This document shows positions 17,817-27,883 of a DNA stretch of 64,000 bases, piece after piece. The notes under the pieces are model-generated. The model saw nothing but the letters and a program-made list of their open reading frames with translations, was not told the origin of the DNA and ran no database searches. The translations under genes were made by a program, and so were the position numbers. The stretch comes from Minwuia sp. GTDB taxonomy: Bacteria > Pseudomonadota > Alphaproteobacteria > Minwuiales > Minwuiaceae. The DNA is taken from contig JARGPL010000039.1 in NCBI GenBank assembly GCA_029210175.1, forward strand, positions 1-64,000, written 5' to 3'. Each line of letters begins with the position of its first letter. Position 1 is the first letter of the stretch.

Positions 17817-18728
17817 ATGATCCTTGCCTGTGCCGCACCGGCCAAGCTGAACCTTTTCCTGCATGTCGGGGGGCGGCGTGACGATGGCCTGCATCTGCTG
17901 CAGAGCCTTGTCTGCTTTGCCGACGTCGGCGACCGCGTGACGGTGGAGCGGATCGGCAACACGGGGGCACCGCTGCAGTTCGTTGCAACCGGTCCTTTCG
18001 CGCATGATCTGGATGGTGACGGCGGGGCCAACCTGGTTGTCCAGGCTGCCGTCGGGCTGGCCCGCGCGACAGGTCAGACAACGGATGGCCTGCGCCTGAC
18101 CTTGCGGAAGAACCTGCCCGTGGCGTCTGGCATCGGCGGCGGGTCAGCCGATGCTGCGGCCACCCTGCGGGCGCTGGAAGCTTTCTGGGGTGTTGCCCTG
18201 GACCCTGACGCCCGCGCGGCGCTGGCGCTGGCGCTCGGGGCCGATGTTCCGGTATGCCTGTCGGCCCGGCCCGCGCTGCTGGAAGGGGTGGGGGAGCGGC
18301 TGACACCCTGCGCCATTCCCGCCGGAATTGGCGTGTTGCTGGTCAATCCAGGGTCGCCGGTATCGACACCGGCGGTCTTTCGCGCGTTCGCCGCGGCAGG
18401 CACATTCACGCCATCACGTGACGGTTTCCCGTCCGCTGACCGGGATGGCTGGTTCGATGAACTGTCCGGATGCCACAACGACCTGCAGCCAGCGGCAAGG
18501 ACAATCTGTCAGCCGATTGACGCGGTTCTGGCCATGCTGGCGCGCTGTGATGGGGTGCGGCTGTACCGCATGTCGGGGTCTGGGGCGACTTGCTTCGCCC
18601 TGTTCGACACAGTGGCCGGGGCCGAGGGCGCCAGGCACCTTGTCGCGCAGACCCGTCCTGACTGGTGGTGCGCCGCCGGGGCGCTGCACCACCAGCAATC
18701 AGGTCAGCCGTTCAGCGCGGAATGCTGA
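17817..18728 (+). CDS. ispE: 4-diphosphocytidyl-2-C-methyl-D-erythritol kinase IspE
   Basis: This 303-residue GHMP kinase phosphorylates the 2-hydroxyl of CDP-ME in the MEP isoprenoid pathway. Motifs in order: PAKLNLFLHVGGRRDDGLH at the N-terminus, the glycine-rich ATP loop LPVASGIGGGSADAAATL near residue 105, and the C-terminal MSGSGATCFALF. It is separated from the TPR gene by four bases. A perfect inverted repeat overlaps its stop codon and probably ends both this gene and the convergent trxA. Confidence 0.96.
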   Translation: MILACAAPAKLNLFLHVGGRRDDGLHLLQSLVCFADVGDRVTVERIGNTGAPLQFVATGPFAHDLDGDGGANLVVQAAVGLARATGQTTDGLRLTLRKNLPVASGIGGGSADAAATLRALEAFWGVALDPDARAALALALGADVPVCLSARPALLEGVGERLTPCAIPAGIGVLLVNPGSPVSTPAVFRAFAAAGTFTPSRDGFPSADRDGWFDELSGCHNDLQPAARTICQPIDAVLAMLARCDGVRLYRMSGSGATCFALFDTVAGAEGARHLVAQTRPDWWCAAGALHHQQSGQPFSAEC

Positions 18729-18733
18729 ACGGC
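18707..18733. terminator. Hairpin between convergent ispE and trxA
   Basis: GCCGTTCAGC (18707-18716) and GCTGAACGGC (18724-18733) form a perfect ten-base-pair stem with a seven-base loop. It includes the ispE stop codon and sits seven bases from the trxA stop. There is no clear T-run, so it may act as a weak bidirectional terminator or as mRNA 3'-end protection. Confidence 0.55.
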
Positions 18734-18739
18734 GCAGGG

Positions 18740-19060
18740 TCAGATGTTTGAATCGATCCAGGACTGCAGCTGCGACTTCGGCAGCACGCCAACCTTGGTG
18801 GCCACGACTTCGCCGCCCTTGAACAGCATCAGGGTCGGGATGCCGCGCACGCCATAGCGGGTGGGCGTGTTGGGGTTTTCGTCGATGTTCAGCTTGGCGA
18901 CGGTCAGCTTGCCGTCCATCTCCGCCGAGATCTCGTCCAGCGACGGGGCGATCTGGCGGCACGGGCCACACCATTCGGCCCAGTAATCCACCAGGACCGG
19001 CTTGTCGGCGGCCAGGACGTCGGTCTGGAAGTTGTCGTCGGTGATCTTGACGGTGCTCAT
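18740..19060 (-). CDS. trxA: Thioredoxin TrxA
   Basis: This 106-residue cytoplasmic thioredoxin is a general disulfide reductant. The active site WCGPC is at residues 30-34 in [20 protein letters not shown], and the cis-proline motif [12 protein letters not shown] lies near residue 75. It is encoded downstream of addA with a 134-base gap that likely carries its own promoter. Confidence 0.98.
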   Translation of the reverse strand: MSTVKITDDNFQTDVLAADKPVLVDYWAEWCGPCRQIAPSLDEISAEMDGKLTVAKLNIDENPNTPTRYGVRGIPTLMLFKGGEVVATKVGVLPKSQLQSWIDSNI

Positions 19061-19194
19061 CGCGCATTCTCCGAATGATGGTCAGGCCGAAATGGCTCGG
19101 CATCTTGTTTTCTGTGTCGGTCCACGGCCTGGATGTTTCACGGGTCAGGATGGATCGGACGTTGAACAGAAACTAGGTAGGGGCAGGGGGAGCG

Positions 19195-22100
19195 TCAAGG
19201 CGCGGGCCGAAGCACCTGATCCAGCAAGGCATCGGGCAGGGACATGCTGCGGGCCTCATCCGTCCAGACGAGAATCGCCTCCACCGGGCGGTCCCCGTGC
19301 AGTTGTTGCAGCACCGACCGGTAGAGCGCCATCTGCCGAAGGTAGGCAGTCGAAACATCCGCGACATCCTGCGGCGGGGGACGGTTGGTCTTGTAGTCGG
19401 CGACGATGATCCGGTCGTCACTGATCAGCAGCCGATCCACCTGTCCGGTCACCACCACGCCATCCACCAGGCCGGTGATCGCCACTTCTGCGCGGCTGCC
19501 GGTACCGAACAGCGCGGCCAGCGCCGGGGCATCCATCACGGCCAGCGCCTCCGCAATCAATGCGGCGGCCATCTGCTCCGCAGCCTTGGCATCCAGACCG
19601 GGTGACATGCCCGCCAGCCGACGGCGCAACAGGGTCTCGCCACGGGTCTGGCGCTGCTCGACTGGCAGGGTGGGCAACACCTGCAGCAGGTAATGGATCA
19701 GAACGCCGCGCTGCAGCGCGCCCGACCCGCCATGAAACAGCGGGCTGCGCACGGCAGGTTCCATCTCGCTGGGACGGGACGGGCTGAGCGGGCGCGGCGG
19801 TACCGGTTCTTCCGGTATCGGTGCCGTCACCCATGCAGGCAGGGTCAGGTCAGGGGGCAGATCGGTCTGTCCCGAAGGCAAGGCTGCCGCGACTTCGCCC
19901 AGCACCAGGGTCCCTGCCGCGTCCACCGCCACGGCACCGGCATCCTGCAGCCCGGCCTGCACCATCCGGTACCAGCTGTCTTCGTTGGGCACGTTCCGGC
20001 TGGAGGTGAAACAGCCGCAGACATACAGCCGGTCCTCGGCGCGGGTCATCGCGACGTAGAGCAGGCGGCGATACTCGGCGATCTGGTCCTGCATCACCCG
20101 GTCGCGATGGGTTTCGAGGGCGATGGGGCTCTCGGCCCGTGTGCCGGTGACAAGGGGCAGCCCGCCAGCGTCATTGTCCAGAAACACCAGGCGGTCGCGG
20201 GGCGCCTGTGGCGGCCGTCCGGTATCGGGCAGGAAGACGACCGGAGCCTCCAGGCCCTTTGCGCCATGGACGGTCATGATACGCACCGCATCGCGCCCAT
20301 GATCCATGTCGCGCTTTATTTCCGCATCCTGCTGGCGAAGCCGGTGCAGGAAACCCTGCATGGATGCCGGGCCATGGCCTTCATCGTTCAGGGCAGCCTG
20401 AAGGAATTCATCCAGCGGGTCGATCTGGTCAGGCCCAAGCCGCCGAACCAGCCGCTTCCGCCCACCGCGCTGGCCCAGCAGGCGGCTGTAGAATTCGAAT
20501 GGTGGCAGCAGATCCACTTGCCCCAGCAGGTCCGAAAGCTCATCGATCGCGGCCTGCCAGTGTGGTTGTTGCGCCGCGTGTGACCGCAGCGACGACCACA
20601 ATGATGCCTTCCCGCGCCCGTGCGCCAGCGGGAACAGGTCAGCGTCATCGTCAAATCCATACAGCGGCGATTTCAATACCGTGGCCAGCGCCAGATCGTC
20701 TTCCGGCAACAGCAGGAAATCCCCCAGCACCATCAGATCCATGACCGCGATCTGTTCGGTCAGGCGCATCCGGTCGGACCCGGCGACGGGCACATTCTCT
20801 GCCTTCAGCGCGCGTGAAATCTCCACCACGAGTGCGTCACGCTTGCGCACCAGGATCATCACGTCACCGGCGCGTATCGGACGCATTGGCCGCGATCCGT
20901 CCGGGCCATCGCCGATCGTCTCCCGGTCACGGATCATGCCCGCAATCCGTGCCGCGATCTGCTTCGCCAGTCGGCGGCGGGGGCTGTCTTCCTGTTCCTG
21001 GTCCTGCGGCGCGTCCCAGCGGTTGCCTTCCTGACGTTCCACGGGTTCCACCAGGGGCCAGAGTTCCACCAGACCCGGTGTCGCCTGCCGGAAGACGTGG
21101 TGGCGCGGCGGCGTGCCGTCTGCCGTCAGCCCGGTCGCCCGCGCGCCTGACAGGGTATGATCCACCGCCGTCAGGATGGCGGTGGTGGAGCGGAAGGAAA
21201 GCTGCAGGTCGATGGGCGCGAAACCTTCACCTACGTCATGCACGCGGTTGGCGAACCAGTCGCGGTTGGTCTGGAACCCCTTGGGGTCGGCACCCTGGAA
21301 GCTGTAGATCGACTGCTTTTCGTCACCGACAGCGAAGACCGTGCGTGTCGCTTCGCGTGCGCCATGCCCGACAAAGAACTCCTCGCTGAGTTCGCGGGCG
21401 ATGTCCCACTGGGCAGGCGACGTGTCCTGCGCTTCGTCGATCAGGATGTGGTCGATACCCTGATCCAGCTTGTAGTGTACCCAGCCCCGGTCCTTCCGCA
21501 GCAGGTCGCGCAGCCGCAGGATCAGGTCGTCATGGTCCAGCATGCCGCGCCGGGCCTTGGCCGCGCTGTAGCCGTCCAGCAGCACCCCGGCGAGGGTCAG
21601 GAAATCATGCGTCATGTCGGCGAGGGCGGCGGCGCGGCGGCGGTCTGCCAGGACACAGATCCGGTCCTGTTCTGCCAGCATGGGGTCGAGCGCGCTGGGG
21701 TCGGCCTTCTCCGCCGCCTTGCTCAACAGTCTGGCCTTCGGCTCGGCGGTCTGTGTCAGGTAGATGGTGCAATAGTCATCGAACATGGTCCGACGGCCTG
21801 CATCGTCTGACGCCAGCCAGGCGGACAGCAACCCTGCACTGCGTTGTGCGACGACACCCTTCCTGTCCTGTTGCAGTGCCTGCATCGCGCGGCGCAGGCC
21901 CAGGGCGTCGAAATGGCCGTCGCGGCAGCCGCTCGCCAGGACCGCTTCCTCGGTCTCGTCCGGTCCGAGGCCCAGATTGCGGCGCAGTGCAGCCACGGTG
22001 CCGTCCGGGCCACCGTGGCGCTGCAAGGCTTCCGACAGCCGATCACGCCGCCAGAGCGCGCTGTTCAGCAGGCTGTCGAATTCCGTGTCCGGCAGACGGT

Positions 22101-22677
22101 CCACCAGCCGCGCCATGGCTGCAACAACGGCTTCAGGGCGGCCATGCCCGGCCAGCAGGTTGTCCTTCAGGGCGGTCTTGATGGCATTGGCCTGAATGTC
22201 GTCCATCACCCGGAACTCGGGCGAGATTCCGGCCTCCAGCGGGAACCGCCCCAACACCGCACTGGCGAAGGCGTGGATGGTCTGGATCTTCAGACCGCCT
22301 GGCGTTTCCAGTGCGCGGGCGAACAATCGCCGGGCGGTATCGAGACTGATGTCTTCACCCACATCGGACCCGACGAGATCCTTCAGTTCCCCGCGCAGCT
22401 TTTCATTGCTCAGGGCGGCCCATCTGCCCAGCCGGTCGAACAGGCGGTTTTCCATCTCCGCCGCTGCGGCCTTGGTGAACGTCAGGCTGAGGATGCGGTT
22501 CGGCTCCGTCCCCGCCAGCAGCAATCGCACCACCCGGTCGGTCAGCACGCGGGTCTTGCCCGATCCCGCATTGGCGCTGACCCATGCGGATGTCAGCGGG
22601 TTCGCTGCGCGCCGCTGTCGACCGATGGTGACATCCAGGTCGACCGGTGCGTCAACAGGGGGGCGGCTGCCGGTCAT
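19195..22677 (-). CDS. addA: ATP-dependent helicase/nuclease subunit AddA
   Basis: This 1160-residue UvrD-like helicase and nuclease subunit acts with AddB in recombinational repair of DNA double-strand breaks. The Walker A is at residues 36-42 (SANAGSGKTRVLTDRVV). Helicase motifs LSLTFTKAAAAEMENRL, IDHILIDEAQDTSPAQW, FAVGDEKQSIYSFQGADP and RIMTVHGAKGLEAPVVFLPD follow. A C-terminal RecB-type nuclease motif appears in RIIVADYKTNRPPP. The ATG overlaps the addB stop as ATGA, which fixes the start. Confidence 0.96.
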   Translation of the reverse strand: MTGSRPPVDAPVDLDVTIGRQRRAANPLTSAWVSANAGSGKTRVLTDRVVRLLLAGTEPNRILSLTFTKAAAAEMENRLFDRLGRWAALSNEKLRGELKDLVGSDVGEDISLDTARRLFARALETPGGLKIQTIHAFASAVLGRFPLEAGISPEFRVMDDIQANAIKTALKDNLLAGHGRPEAVVAAMARLVDRLPDTEFDSLLNSALWRRDRLSEALQRHGGPDGTVAALRRNLGLGPDETEEAVLASGCRDGHFDALGLRRAMQALQQDRKGVVAQRSAGLLSAWLASDDAGRRTMFDDYCTIYLTQTAEPKARLLSKAAEKADPSALDPMLAEQDRICVLADRRRAAALADMTHDFLTLAGVLLDGYSAAKARRGMLDHDDLILRLRDLLRKDRGWVHYKLDQGIDHILIDEAQDTSPAQWDIARELSEEFFVGHGAREATRTVFAVGDEKQSIYSFQGADPKGFQTNRDWFANRVHDVGEGFAPIDLQLSFRSTTAILTAVDHTLSGARATGLTADGTPPRHHVFRQATPGLVELWPLVEPVERQEGNRWDAPQDQEQEDSPRRRLAKQIAARIAGMIRDRETIGDGPDGSRPMRPIRAGDVMILVRKRDALVVEISRALKAENVPVAGSDRMRLTEQIAVMDLMVLGDFLLLPEDDLALATVLKSPLYGFDDDADLFPLAHGRGKASLWSSLRSHAAQQPHWQAAIDELSDLLGQVDLLPPFEFYSRLLGQRGGRKRLVRRLGPDQIDPLDEFLQAALNDEGHGPASMQGFLHRLRQQDAEIKRDMDHGRDAVRIMTVHGAKGLEAPVVFLPDTGRPPQAPRDRLVFLDNDAGGLPLVTGTRAESPIALETHRDRVMQDQIAEYRRLLYVAMTRAEDRLYVCGCFTSSRNVPNEDSWYRMVQAGLQDAGAVAVDAAGTLVLGEVAAALPSGQTDLPPDLTLPAWVTAPIPEEPVPPRPLSPSRPSEMEPAVRSPLFHGGSGALQRGVLIHYLLQVLPTLPVEQRQTRGETLLRRRLAGMSPGLDAKAAEQMAAALIAEALAVMDAPALAALFGTGSRAEVAITGLVDGVVVTGQVDRLLISDDRIIVADYKTNRPPPQDVADVSTAYLRQMALYRSVLQQLHGDRPVEAILVWTDEARSMSLPDALLDQVLRPAP

Positions 22678-25631
22678 GCCTCGCCCTCCCCGCCTTCGGT
22701 GGTGGACCATTCCGCAACCCGGGCCAGATGGTCGTAGTCGCCCGGGTAGCCGAGAAACTGCACCCGTGGACGCGAGAGGTAGGGGGTCTGTGGGTCCATG
22801 TATTCGGTGATCAGGCTGACCAGCCCTGCCTCCACATCCGCCAGCAGGTCGCCCAGGGGATGTTTCAGGGGCTTCCATTCGCCGCCCTCGCGAATGCCGT
22901 GCACGCGAATATGCACCAGATCGGTCAGATCCGGCTGACCCGCATCGGTGAACCCGCCTGCCCCAAGAATGAGACCCTGCAGCGGCATCTGCACCGCGAA
23001 GCCTGCGGCCACCTGCTTCTGGCTGGGGGGGCTGCCGGTCTTGTAATCGACAATCCGGGCGCTGCCGTCGGCCATCAGGTCGATCCGGTCGGCCTGCGCT
23101 GTCAGGTGAAAGCCTGGCAGGTGGGCCAGTCCGGGGTGTTCGCCGTCGACTTCCGCCAGCCGTCGGGTCACGTCGGTCGGGTCTGCCACATCCTGATCCA
23201 GCAGCCAGTGCGCGGCCTTCTCGAACCTGTGCCACCAGAGGGCATGAATGGCGGGGCGGGCTTCCAGCTCACGGAACACCTCCACCCCGATCCGGCGCAG
23301 ATGCGGCCAGTCACTGCTTTGCCAGGCCCCTGGCCTGTCCTTGGCGAACCGGTCGAACGCGGCGTGGATAAGATCACCCTTCTGGCGTGGTCCCGGTTCC
23401 TCATCCAGGGGATCGAGCGCACGCAGCCGCAGGATCCGGCTGGCGTAGATGTCATAGGGGTCGCGGATCAGCCGCTCCACCGCAGTGACCGACAGCTTGT
23501 CGGGTCGTGCCGCGACCGGCGGCCTCGGGCTGGGGGGATCGATTGCGGTCTGTTCCGCAGGGGTATCGATGGCGCGGGCAAGCTGTATCAGACCCGTGTC
23601 CTGATCCAGCGACAGCCCGGCCCCGCTTGCCACACTGCGCAACCGCAACAGCCAGCGGGATGGCACCGTCGGTGTGCCCTCGGCCTTCAGTGACCGGGTC
23701 AGCACAACCGTGCCGGACGCTGCCAGCTGGCTGAAGTCATGGGCCTGCAGGCCGATCCGGCGTTCCGGTGCGGGCAGGCCGAACTGCGCGCGCATGCCAC
23801 GGCTCATCCATGGATCGACATTGGCCTCGGCGGGCCAGGTGCCCTCATTCAGGCCGCCCAGGATCATCAGGTCGGCGGTCTGCAACCGGGCTTCCAGCGG
23901 CCCGAGGATGCGGATGCGGGGGTGGGTGCCGAAACGGGGCCGCACGGTGGCGCCGCCGATCAGCCTGTCGAGCAGGTCCGGCCAGTCCTCTGCCGCCACC
24001 GGCGCGCCATCATTGGCCACATCCAGCAGGTCGGTGATCAGCATCGCCGCCTGCTCACCTGCCTCCCCCTGCCAGAGCCGCTCCGCACCGGAAATCGTGT
24101 CCGTCGCAGCCAGTACCTCCGCGATTTCGACAAAGGCCTGCAACAGCGCGCTCAGCGGCATGGCGCCGTCGGTGAGGGCGCGGCAAAGGGGGCGTGTTGC
24201 ATCGGCCAGCGCCAGCAGCCAGTCCGGTGCCGGTCCGGCGTGGACATCATCGGCAAGCACGGCAATGAACCCGTCCAGATCCACATGCAGGCGCACACCC
24301 CGCATCGCCTGGCGTTCAAGCGTGCGCACCGCACGGCGCAGGGTCGCTGTATCCAGCCCCAGGCCGGTCAGGGGATGTTTCATCAGGGCGAGCAGCGACA
24401 CAGGGGTGAAACCATCCGCCAGGGCACCGGCTAGCAAGCCCAGAAACCGCCCCGGCGGTGTCAGGCGCAATGGTGTGCCGCCGGTATCGTCAACCGTGAT
24501 GCCAAATCGCGCCAGTTCGGCGGCCACCCGCCGGCCAAGGCTGCGGTCCGGCGTGACCAGAGCCGCGGTCCGGGCGGGCTGTTCCATTTCCCTGCGCAGC
24601 AACAGGGCGATGGCCAGTGCCTCCTGCCCCGGATGCTCCGCCTCCACCACCGACAGGCCGTCCAGCGCATCAGGTGTCAGGTGGCTCAGGTCCTGCCAGC
24701 GGTCGGTGGTGGTGGCGGGACGCATGGTCTCGGTCAGCAGGGCATGGCGGTGGGCAGATCGCGTCACGCCGGGCTGGTCGCCCGCTGCACCTGCCCAGAT
24801 ATCCACATCTGCCGGATTGACGTGCAGCAGGCGCAGCAGATGTCGCATGCCGTGCTGCGGGTGCGCCGGTTCGGCCAGGATTTCCTTGTGTTCCGTCGCG
24901 TCCTTGTCCGCTTCGAAACCCGGCAGCACGACCCGGCCCTGATCAAGTGTCAGGACCGCCTGCATCAGGTCCGCCGTTCCGGGCACACTGCCGGTGGACC
25001 CGGCGATGATGACCGGCGCTGCCGATCCGCTGTCCCGCAGGCGGGCGGCCAGGCGCTGCATCAACATGTCCCGTCGGGCCGCCGGGTCGATCAGGTCCAG
25101 GTCCGACAGGACGGCTGGCCAGGCCTGCGTGATGATGGTCAGGAACCGCAGGGTCTCTTCCCAATGGGCCTGAAAGTCATCGGGCACCAGATCGCGCAGG
25201 TCCGCGAAATCAAGGCGCTCGGTCGCTGTTTCGTCCAGCAGACGGGCCAGCGCATCGGCCAGGGCCATGGCACCCGCTGGCCCTGCCGTGCTGATCGGAC
25301 CCGCCGCGACCAGCCGGGACAGGATCAGCCTGCGCCGGGTATCGGAGATGGCAGCAGGCAGGTCTTCCTCATCCACCGGGTCAAGCAGGTTGACCGGCGC
25401 GTCATCTTCCGAGAGGTCGCCCAGCGGGCGCATCAGCGGCAGCAGCAGCGCCCGCCCCTCACTGACCCGCAGAAAGGCCTCTGTCAGCCCGCGCACGGCG
25501 CGCCGGGTTGGCAGCAGGACAAGCGTGTCGGGCAACTGCCCGTCACCATCGGGGCCATGCCGTTCCAGCAACCGTGCGGCGAGGCAATCGACAAAGGGCG
25601 CACCGGCGGGAATGGTTGCGACCCGGCCCAT
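22674..25631 (-). CDS. addB: Double-strand break repair protein AddB
   Basis: This 985-residue partner of AddA belongs to the alphaproteobacterial AddB type. An N-terminal inactive helicase-like part (LVLLPTRRAVRGLTEAFL) precedes a C-terminal RecB-family nuclease (DLIHAAFDRFAK near residue 750, then ARIVDYKTGSPPSQKQV near 865). The start lies three bases after the murU stop, in a tight operon with amgK, murU and addA. No iron-sulfur cysteine ladder is evident in this subunit. Confidence 0.93.
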   Translation of the reverse strand: MGRVATIPAGAPFVDCLAARLLERHGPDGDGQLPDTLVLLPTRRAVRGLTEAFLRVSEGRALLLPLMRPLGDLSEDDAPVNLLDPVDEEDLPAAISDTRRRLILSRLVAAGPISTAGPAGAMALADALARLLDETATERLDFADLRDLVPDDFQAHWEETLRFLTIITQAWPAVLSDLDLIDPAARRDMLMQRLAARLRDSGSAAPVIIAGSTGSVPGTADLMQAVLTLDQGRVVLPGFEADKDATEHKEILAEPAHPQHGMRHLLRLLHVNPADVDIWAGAAGDQPGVTRSAHRHALLTETMRPATTTDRWQDLSHLTPDALDGLSVVEAEHPGQEALAIALLLRREMEQPARTAALVTPDRSLGRRVAAELARFGITVDDTGGTPLRLTPPGRFLGLLAGALADGFTPVSLLALMKHPLTGLGLDTATLRRAVRTLERQAMRGVRLHVDLDGFIAVLADDVHAGPAPDWLLALADATRPLCRALTDGAMPLSALLQAFVEIAEVLAATDTISGAERLWQGEAGEQAAMLITDLLDVANDGAPVAAEDWPDLLDRLIGGATVRPRFGTHPRIRILGPLEARLQTADLMILGGLNEGTWPAEANVDPWMSRGMRAQFGLPAPERRIGLQAHDFSQLAASGTVVLTRSLKAEGTPTVPSRWLLRLRSVASGAGLSLDQDTGLIQLARAIDTPAEQTAIDPPSPRPPVAARPDKLSVTAVERLIRDPYDIYASRILRLRALDPLDEEPGPRQKGDLIHAAFDRFAKDRPGAWQSSDWPHLRRIGVEVFRELEARPAIHALWWHRFEKAAHWLLDQDVADPTDVTRRLAEVDGEHPGLAHLPGFHLTAQADRIDLMADGSARIVDYKTGSPPSQKQVAAGFAVQMPLQGLILGAGGFTDAGQPDLTDLVHIRVHGIREGGEWKPLKHPLGDLLADVEAGLVSLITEYMDPQTPYLSRPRVQFLGYPGDYDHLARVAEWSTTEGGEGEA

Positions 25632-25634
25632 GCC

Positions 25635-26393
25635 TCAGCCTTCCCTGCCGCCGGACAGCCTGAGTTCGTTTTCCGCGAAGGCCAGACCGGCGAGCGTGCC
25701 GACGTCCAGCCAATCACCGTCGTGGCGGGTGCCGAACAGCCGCCCGGCCTCCTGCGCCTTGTCATAGATGCGGTTCAGGGAAAACGGCTCCACCGCCATC
25801 CCCTCGAAGGCTTCGGGGCGCAGGATCTGTACGCCGGAGAACAGGAAAGGCGCCACCTTCGGGGCCTTGCGTCGGCGCAGGCGTCCGACGGCATCCATCT
25901 GGAAATCACCCTGCCCGCGATAGCCGTGGGCGGTGATCGTGGGCTGCATCATCAGCAGGGCGTCCATCTGCGTCGGATCGAACTGACGTCCCATCAGTGC
26001 CAGGGTGTTGGTCAGGCCATCCCGCCAGATCATGTCCGAATTCACCACCAGGAACGGGTCCGGTCCCAGGCGGTCGAGCGCGTTCAGGACGCCGCCACCG
26101 GTGTCCAGCAGCGCTTTCTCCGTCGACAGGCTGACGGCAGGTATTGTCCGCGTTGCCAGATGCTCGGCCAGCATCTCGGCGCGATAGTGCACGTTGACCA
26201 CCACATCGGTAACGCCCGCCGCGGCCAGCCGATCCAGCGTCCGATCGATCAGCGTGCGCCCGGCAACGGACACCAGGGGCTTCGGACGGCTGAGGGTCAG
26301 GGGTCGCAGTCGCTTGCCGAAACCGGCGGCCAGCACCATCGCCCGTTTCGGCAGTCCCTTTGGGGCAGGGGCCTGGGTATTGCTGTCGCTCAT
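25635..26393 (-). CDS. murU: N-acetylmuramate alpha-1-phosphate uridylyltransferase MurU
   Basis: This 252-residue nucleotidyltransferase would make UDP-MurNAc from MurNAc-1-phosphate in peptidoglycan recycling. The nucleotidyl-transfer signature is at residues 19-38 (VLAAGFGKRLRPLTLSRPKP), followed by TDVVVNVHYRAEMLAEHL and LVVNSDMIWRDG. The pairing with the upstream kinase gene through an ATGA overlap supports the recycling role rather than a sugar-nucleotide role in capsule synthesis. Confidence 0.88.
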   Translation of the reverse strand: MSDSNTQAPAPKGLPKRAMVLAAGFGKRLRPLTLSRPKPLVSVAGRTLIDRTLDRLAAAGVTDVVVNVHYRAEMLAEHLATRTIPAVSLSTEKALLDTGGGVLNALDRLGPDPFLVVNSDMIWRDGLTNTLALMGRQFDPTQMDALLMMQPTITAHGYRGQGDFQMDAVGRLRRRKAPKVAPFLFSGVQILRPEAFEGMAVEPFSLNRIYDKAQEAGRLFGTRHDGDWLDVGTLAGLAFAENELRLSGGREG

Positions 26394-27421
26394 GAGTCTC
26401 GTCGCTCCATTCGGTCGGCCGCTGCGTCATCCGGCGCGTGCTGTTCCACCCAGGCCAGCACCGGGCTGAGGGCGGGATGGTGCAGGTCGCGCCGCACCAG
26501 CCGCCAGGTCCGCGCCAGCCAGCCTGTATAGGACGGCTTGCCGTCGCGCCGCCACAGCCGCGTGAACACGCCCAGGATGCGCATGTTGCGCTGGGCACCC
26601 AGAATGGCCAGCGCCTGCTGCAGCTTCGCCGCATCGGCCCCTGTTCCGCTCAGGTAATGGCTGACCATCCGCTCTGCCAGTGCCGGATCGATATCGCGCC
26701 GCACATCCGACAACAGTGAAGCCAGGTCATAGGCGGCATGGCCCGATACCGCGTCCTGGAAATCCAGCAGGCCAACCCGGCGAACGCCGTTCCGTTCCGG
26801 TCGCCAGATCAGGTTATCGACGTGATAGTCACGCAGGACGAGGGTGCCGGTCGGGTCAGCCAGGCCGGACAGTACCGACTGCCAGGCCGTGCGGAAGCCT
26901 TCTGCCTCCCCTGCGGTCGGGGGACGGCCATGGATTTCGGGGAAGCGCCATTCCAGGAACAGGCATACTTCTTCGAGCAGGGTTTGGGGATCATGGTGCG
27001 GCAGGTCGGTCGGTGCGGTGCGATCATGCAGGGCGATCAGGACATCGACAGCGGTGCTGTAGAGCTGCTCCTCGGCCACGGACCCTGTGCTGATCAGATG
27101 ACTGAACAGGTCATCGCCCAGATCCTCCAGCAACAGGAAACCGTTTTCCGGGTCGGCGGCGATGACCGCTGGTGCGGACAGGCCCCAGCTGTCGAGCAGG
27201 GCGGCAATGTGCATGAAGGGCCGCACGTCCTCATCCGGTGGTGGTGCATCCATCAGGACCAGAACCGGGCCGCCTGCCGCATTCACCCTGTGGTAGCTGC
27301 GGAACGACGCATCCGCCGCCAGCGGGCGCACGTCGGCGGTCGCCAGGCCAGCGCCGCCAAGGAACGCGCGCATTTGCGCCGCCCGCTGGGCAGGACCCCT
27401 GTCGTGGCGGTCAGTCGCCAA
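26390..27421 (-). CDS. amgK: N-acetylmuramate/N-acetylglucosamine kinase AmgK
   Basis: This 343-residue protein has an aminoglycoside phosphotransferase fold and would phosphorylate anomeric MurNAc or GlcNAc for cell-wall recycling. The catalytic loop is LRDYHVDNLIW and the metal-binding LLDFQDAVSGHAAYDLASLL follows. The N-terminal lobe has ASFRSYHRV and the hinge LLLEDLGDDLF. It overlaps tsaE by 11 bases upstream and murU by four downstream. Some homologues are annotated only as phosphotransferases. Confidence 0.86.
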   Translation of the reverse strand: MATDRHDRGPAQRAAQMRAFLGGAGLATADVRPLAADASFRSYHRVNAAGGPVLVLMDAPPPDEDVRPFMHIAALLDSWGLSAPAVIAADPENGFLLLEDLGDDLFSHLISTGSVAEEQLYSTAVDVLIALHDRTAPTDLPHHDPQTLLEEVCLFLEWRFPEIHGRPPTAGEAEGFRTAWQSVLSGLADPTGTLVLRDYHVDNLIWRPERNGVRRVGLLDFQDAVSGHAAYDLASLLSDVRRDIDPALAERMVSHYLSGTGADAAKLQQALAILGAQRNMRILGVFTRLWRRDGKPSYTGWLARTWRLVRRDLHHPALSPVLAWVEQHAPDDAAADRMERRDS

Positions 27422-27878
27422 GGAACCGCTCCATCATCTCGGGGGACGCGGTGAATGTCGCCTGGCGTGCATCACCGTCCTGCGTCAGGTGGATTTCGAG
27501 TGCATTGGCAGGGGTCAGGTCACCCAGCCGGTCCGGCCATTCCACGATGATGGCACCATCATCCAGCGCTTCATCCAGACCCAGTTCGACAACATCGTCG
27601 GGACCTTCCAGCCGATAGAGGTCGAAATGGGTGATGGTGATGTCGCCGAGTTCATAGGGAATGACCAGATTGAACGTGGGACTCGGCACCTCGATACCGT
27701 GCCCGGCCTTGTCAGTCCCGAATCTGGCCCGGATCATGGATCGGGCAAGTTCGGTCTTGCCAGCACCCAGGTCACCGGTCAGCAGCACGGCGTCACCTGC
27801 GTGCAGGCGGGCACCCAGACGGCGACCCAGGGCAACCGTTGCCGACAGGTCTGCCAGGCGTATTGCAGATGCCGCCAT
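27411..27878 (-). CDS. tsaE: tRNA threonylcarbamoyladenosine biosynthesis ATPase TsaE
   Basis: This 155-residue P-loop ATPase works with TsaB, TsaC and TsaD to place t6A at position 37 of ANN-decoding tRNAs. The P-loop is at residues 35-42 (GDLGAGKTELARSMI). The family motifs VPSPTFNLVIPYE, THFDLYRLEGPDDVVELGLDE and IVEWPDRLGDLTP follow. It starts five bases after divL, the usual alphaproteobacterial order. Confidence 0.95.
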   Translation of the reverse strand: MAASAIRLADLSATVALGRRLGARLHAGDAVLLTGDLGAGKTELARSMIRARFGTDKAGHGIEVPSPTFNLVIPYELGDITITHFDLYRLEGPDDVVELGLDEALDDGAIIVEWPDRLGDLTPANALEIHLTQDGDARQATFTASPEMMERFLGD

Positions 27879-27883
27879 TGAAC

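Noticed and set aside
18707-18733. An attachment or mobile-element footprint at ispE/trxA
   Set aside because: The inverted repeat sits exactly between convergent stops and is best explained as a 3'-end hairpin.
22678-23235. A longer AddA start, adding about 186 N-terminal residues
   Set aside because: The extension lies within addB in another frame and is a Gly/Arg-rich artefact. The ATGA overlap and P-loop position support the shorter start.
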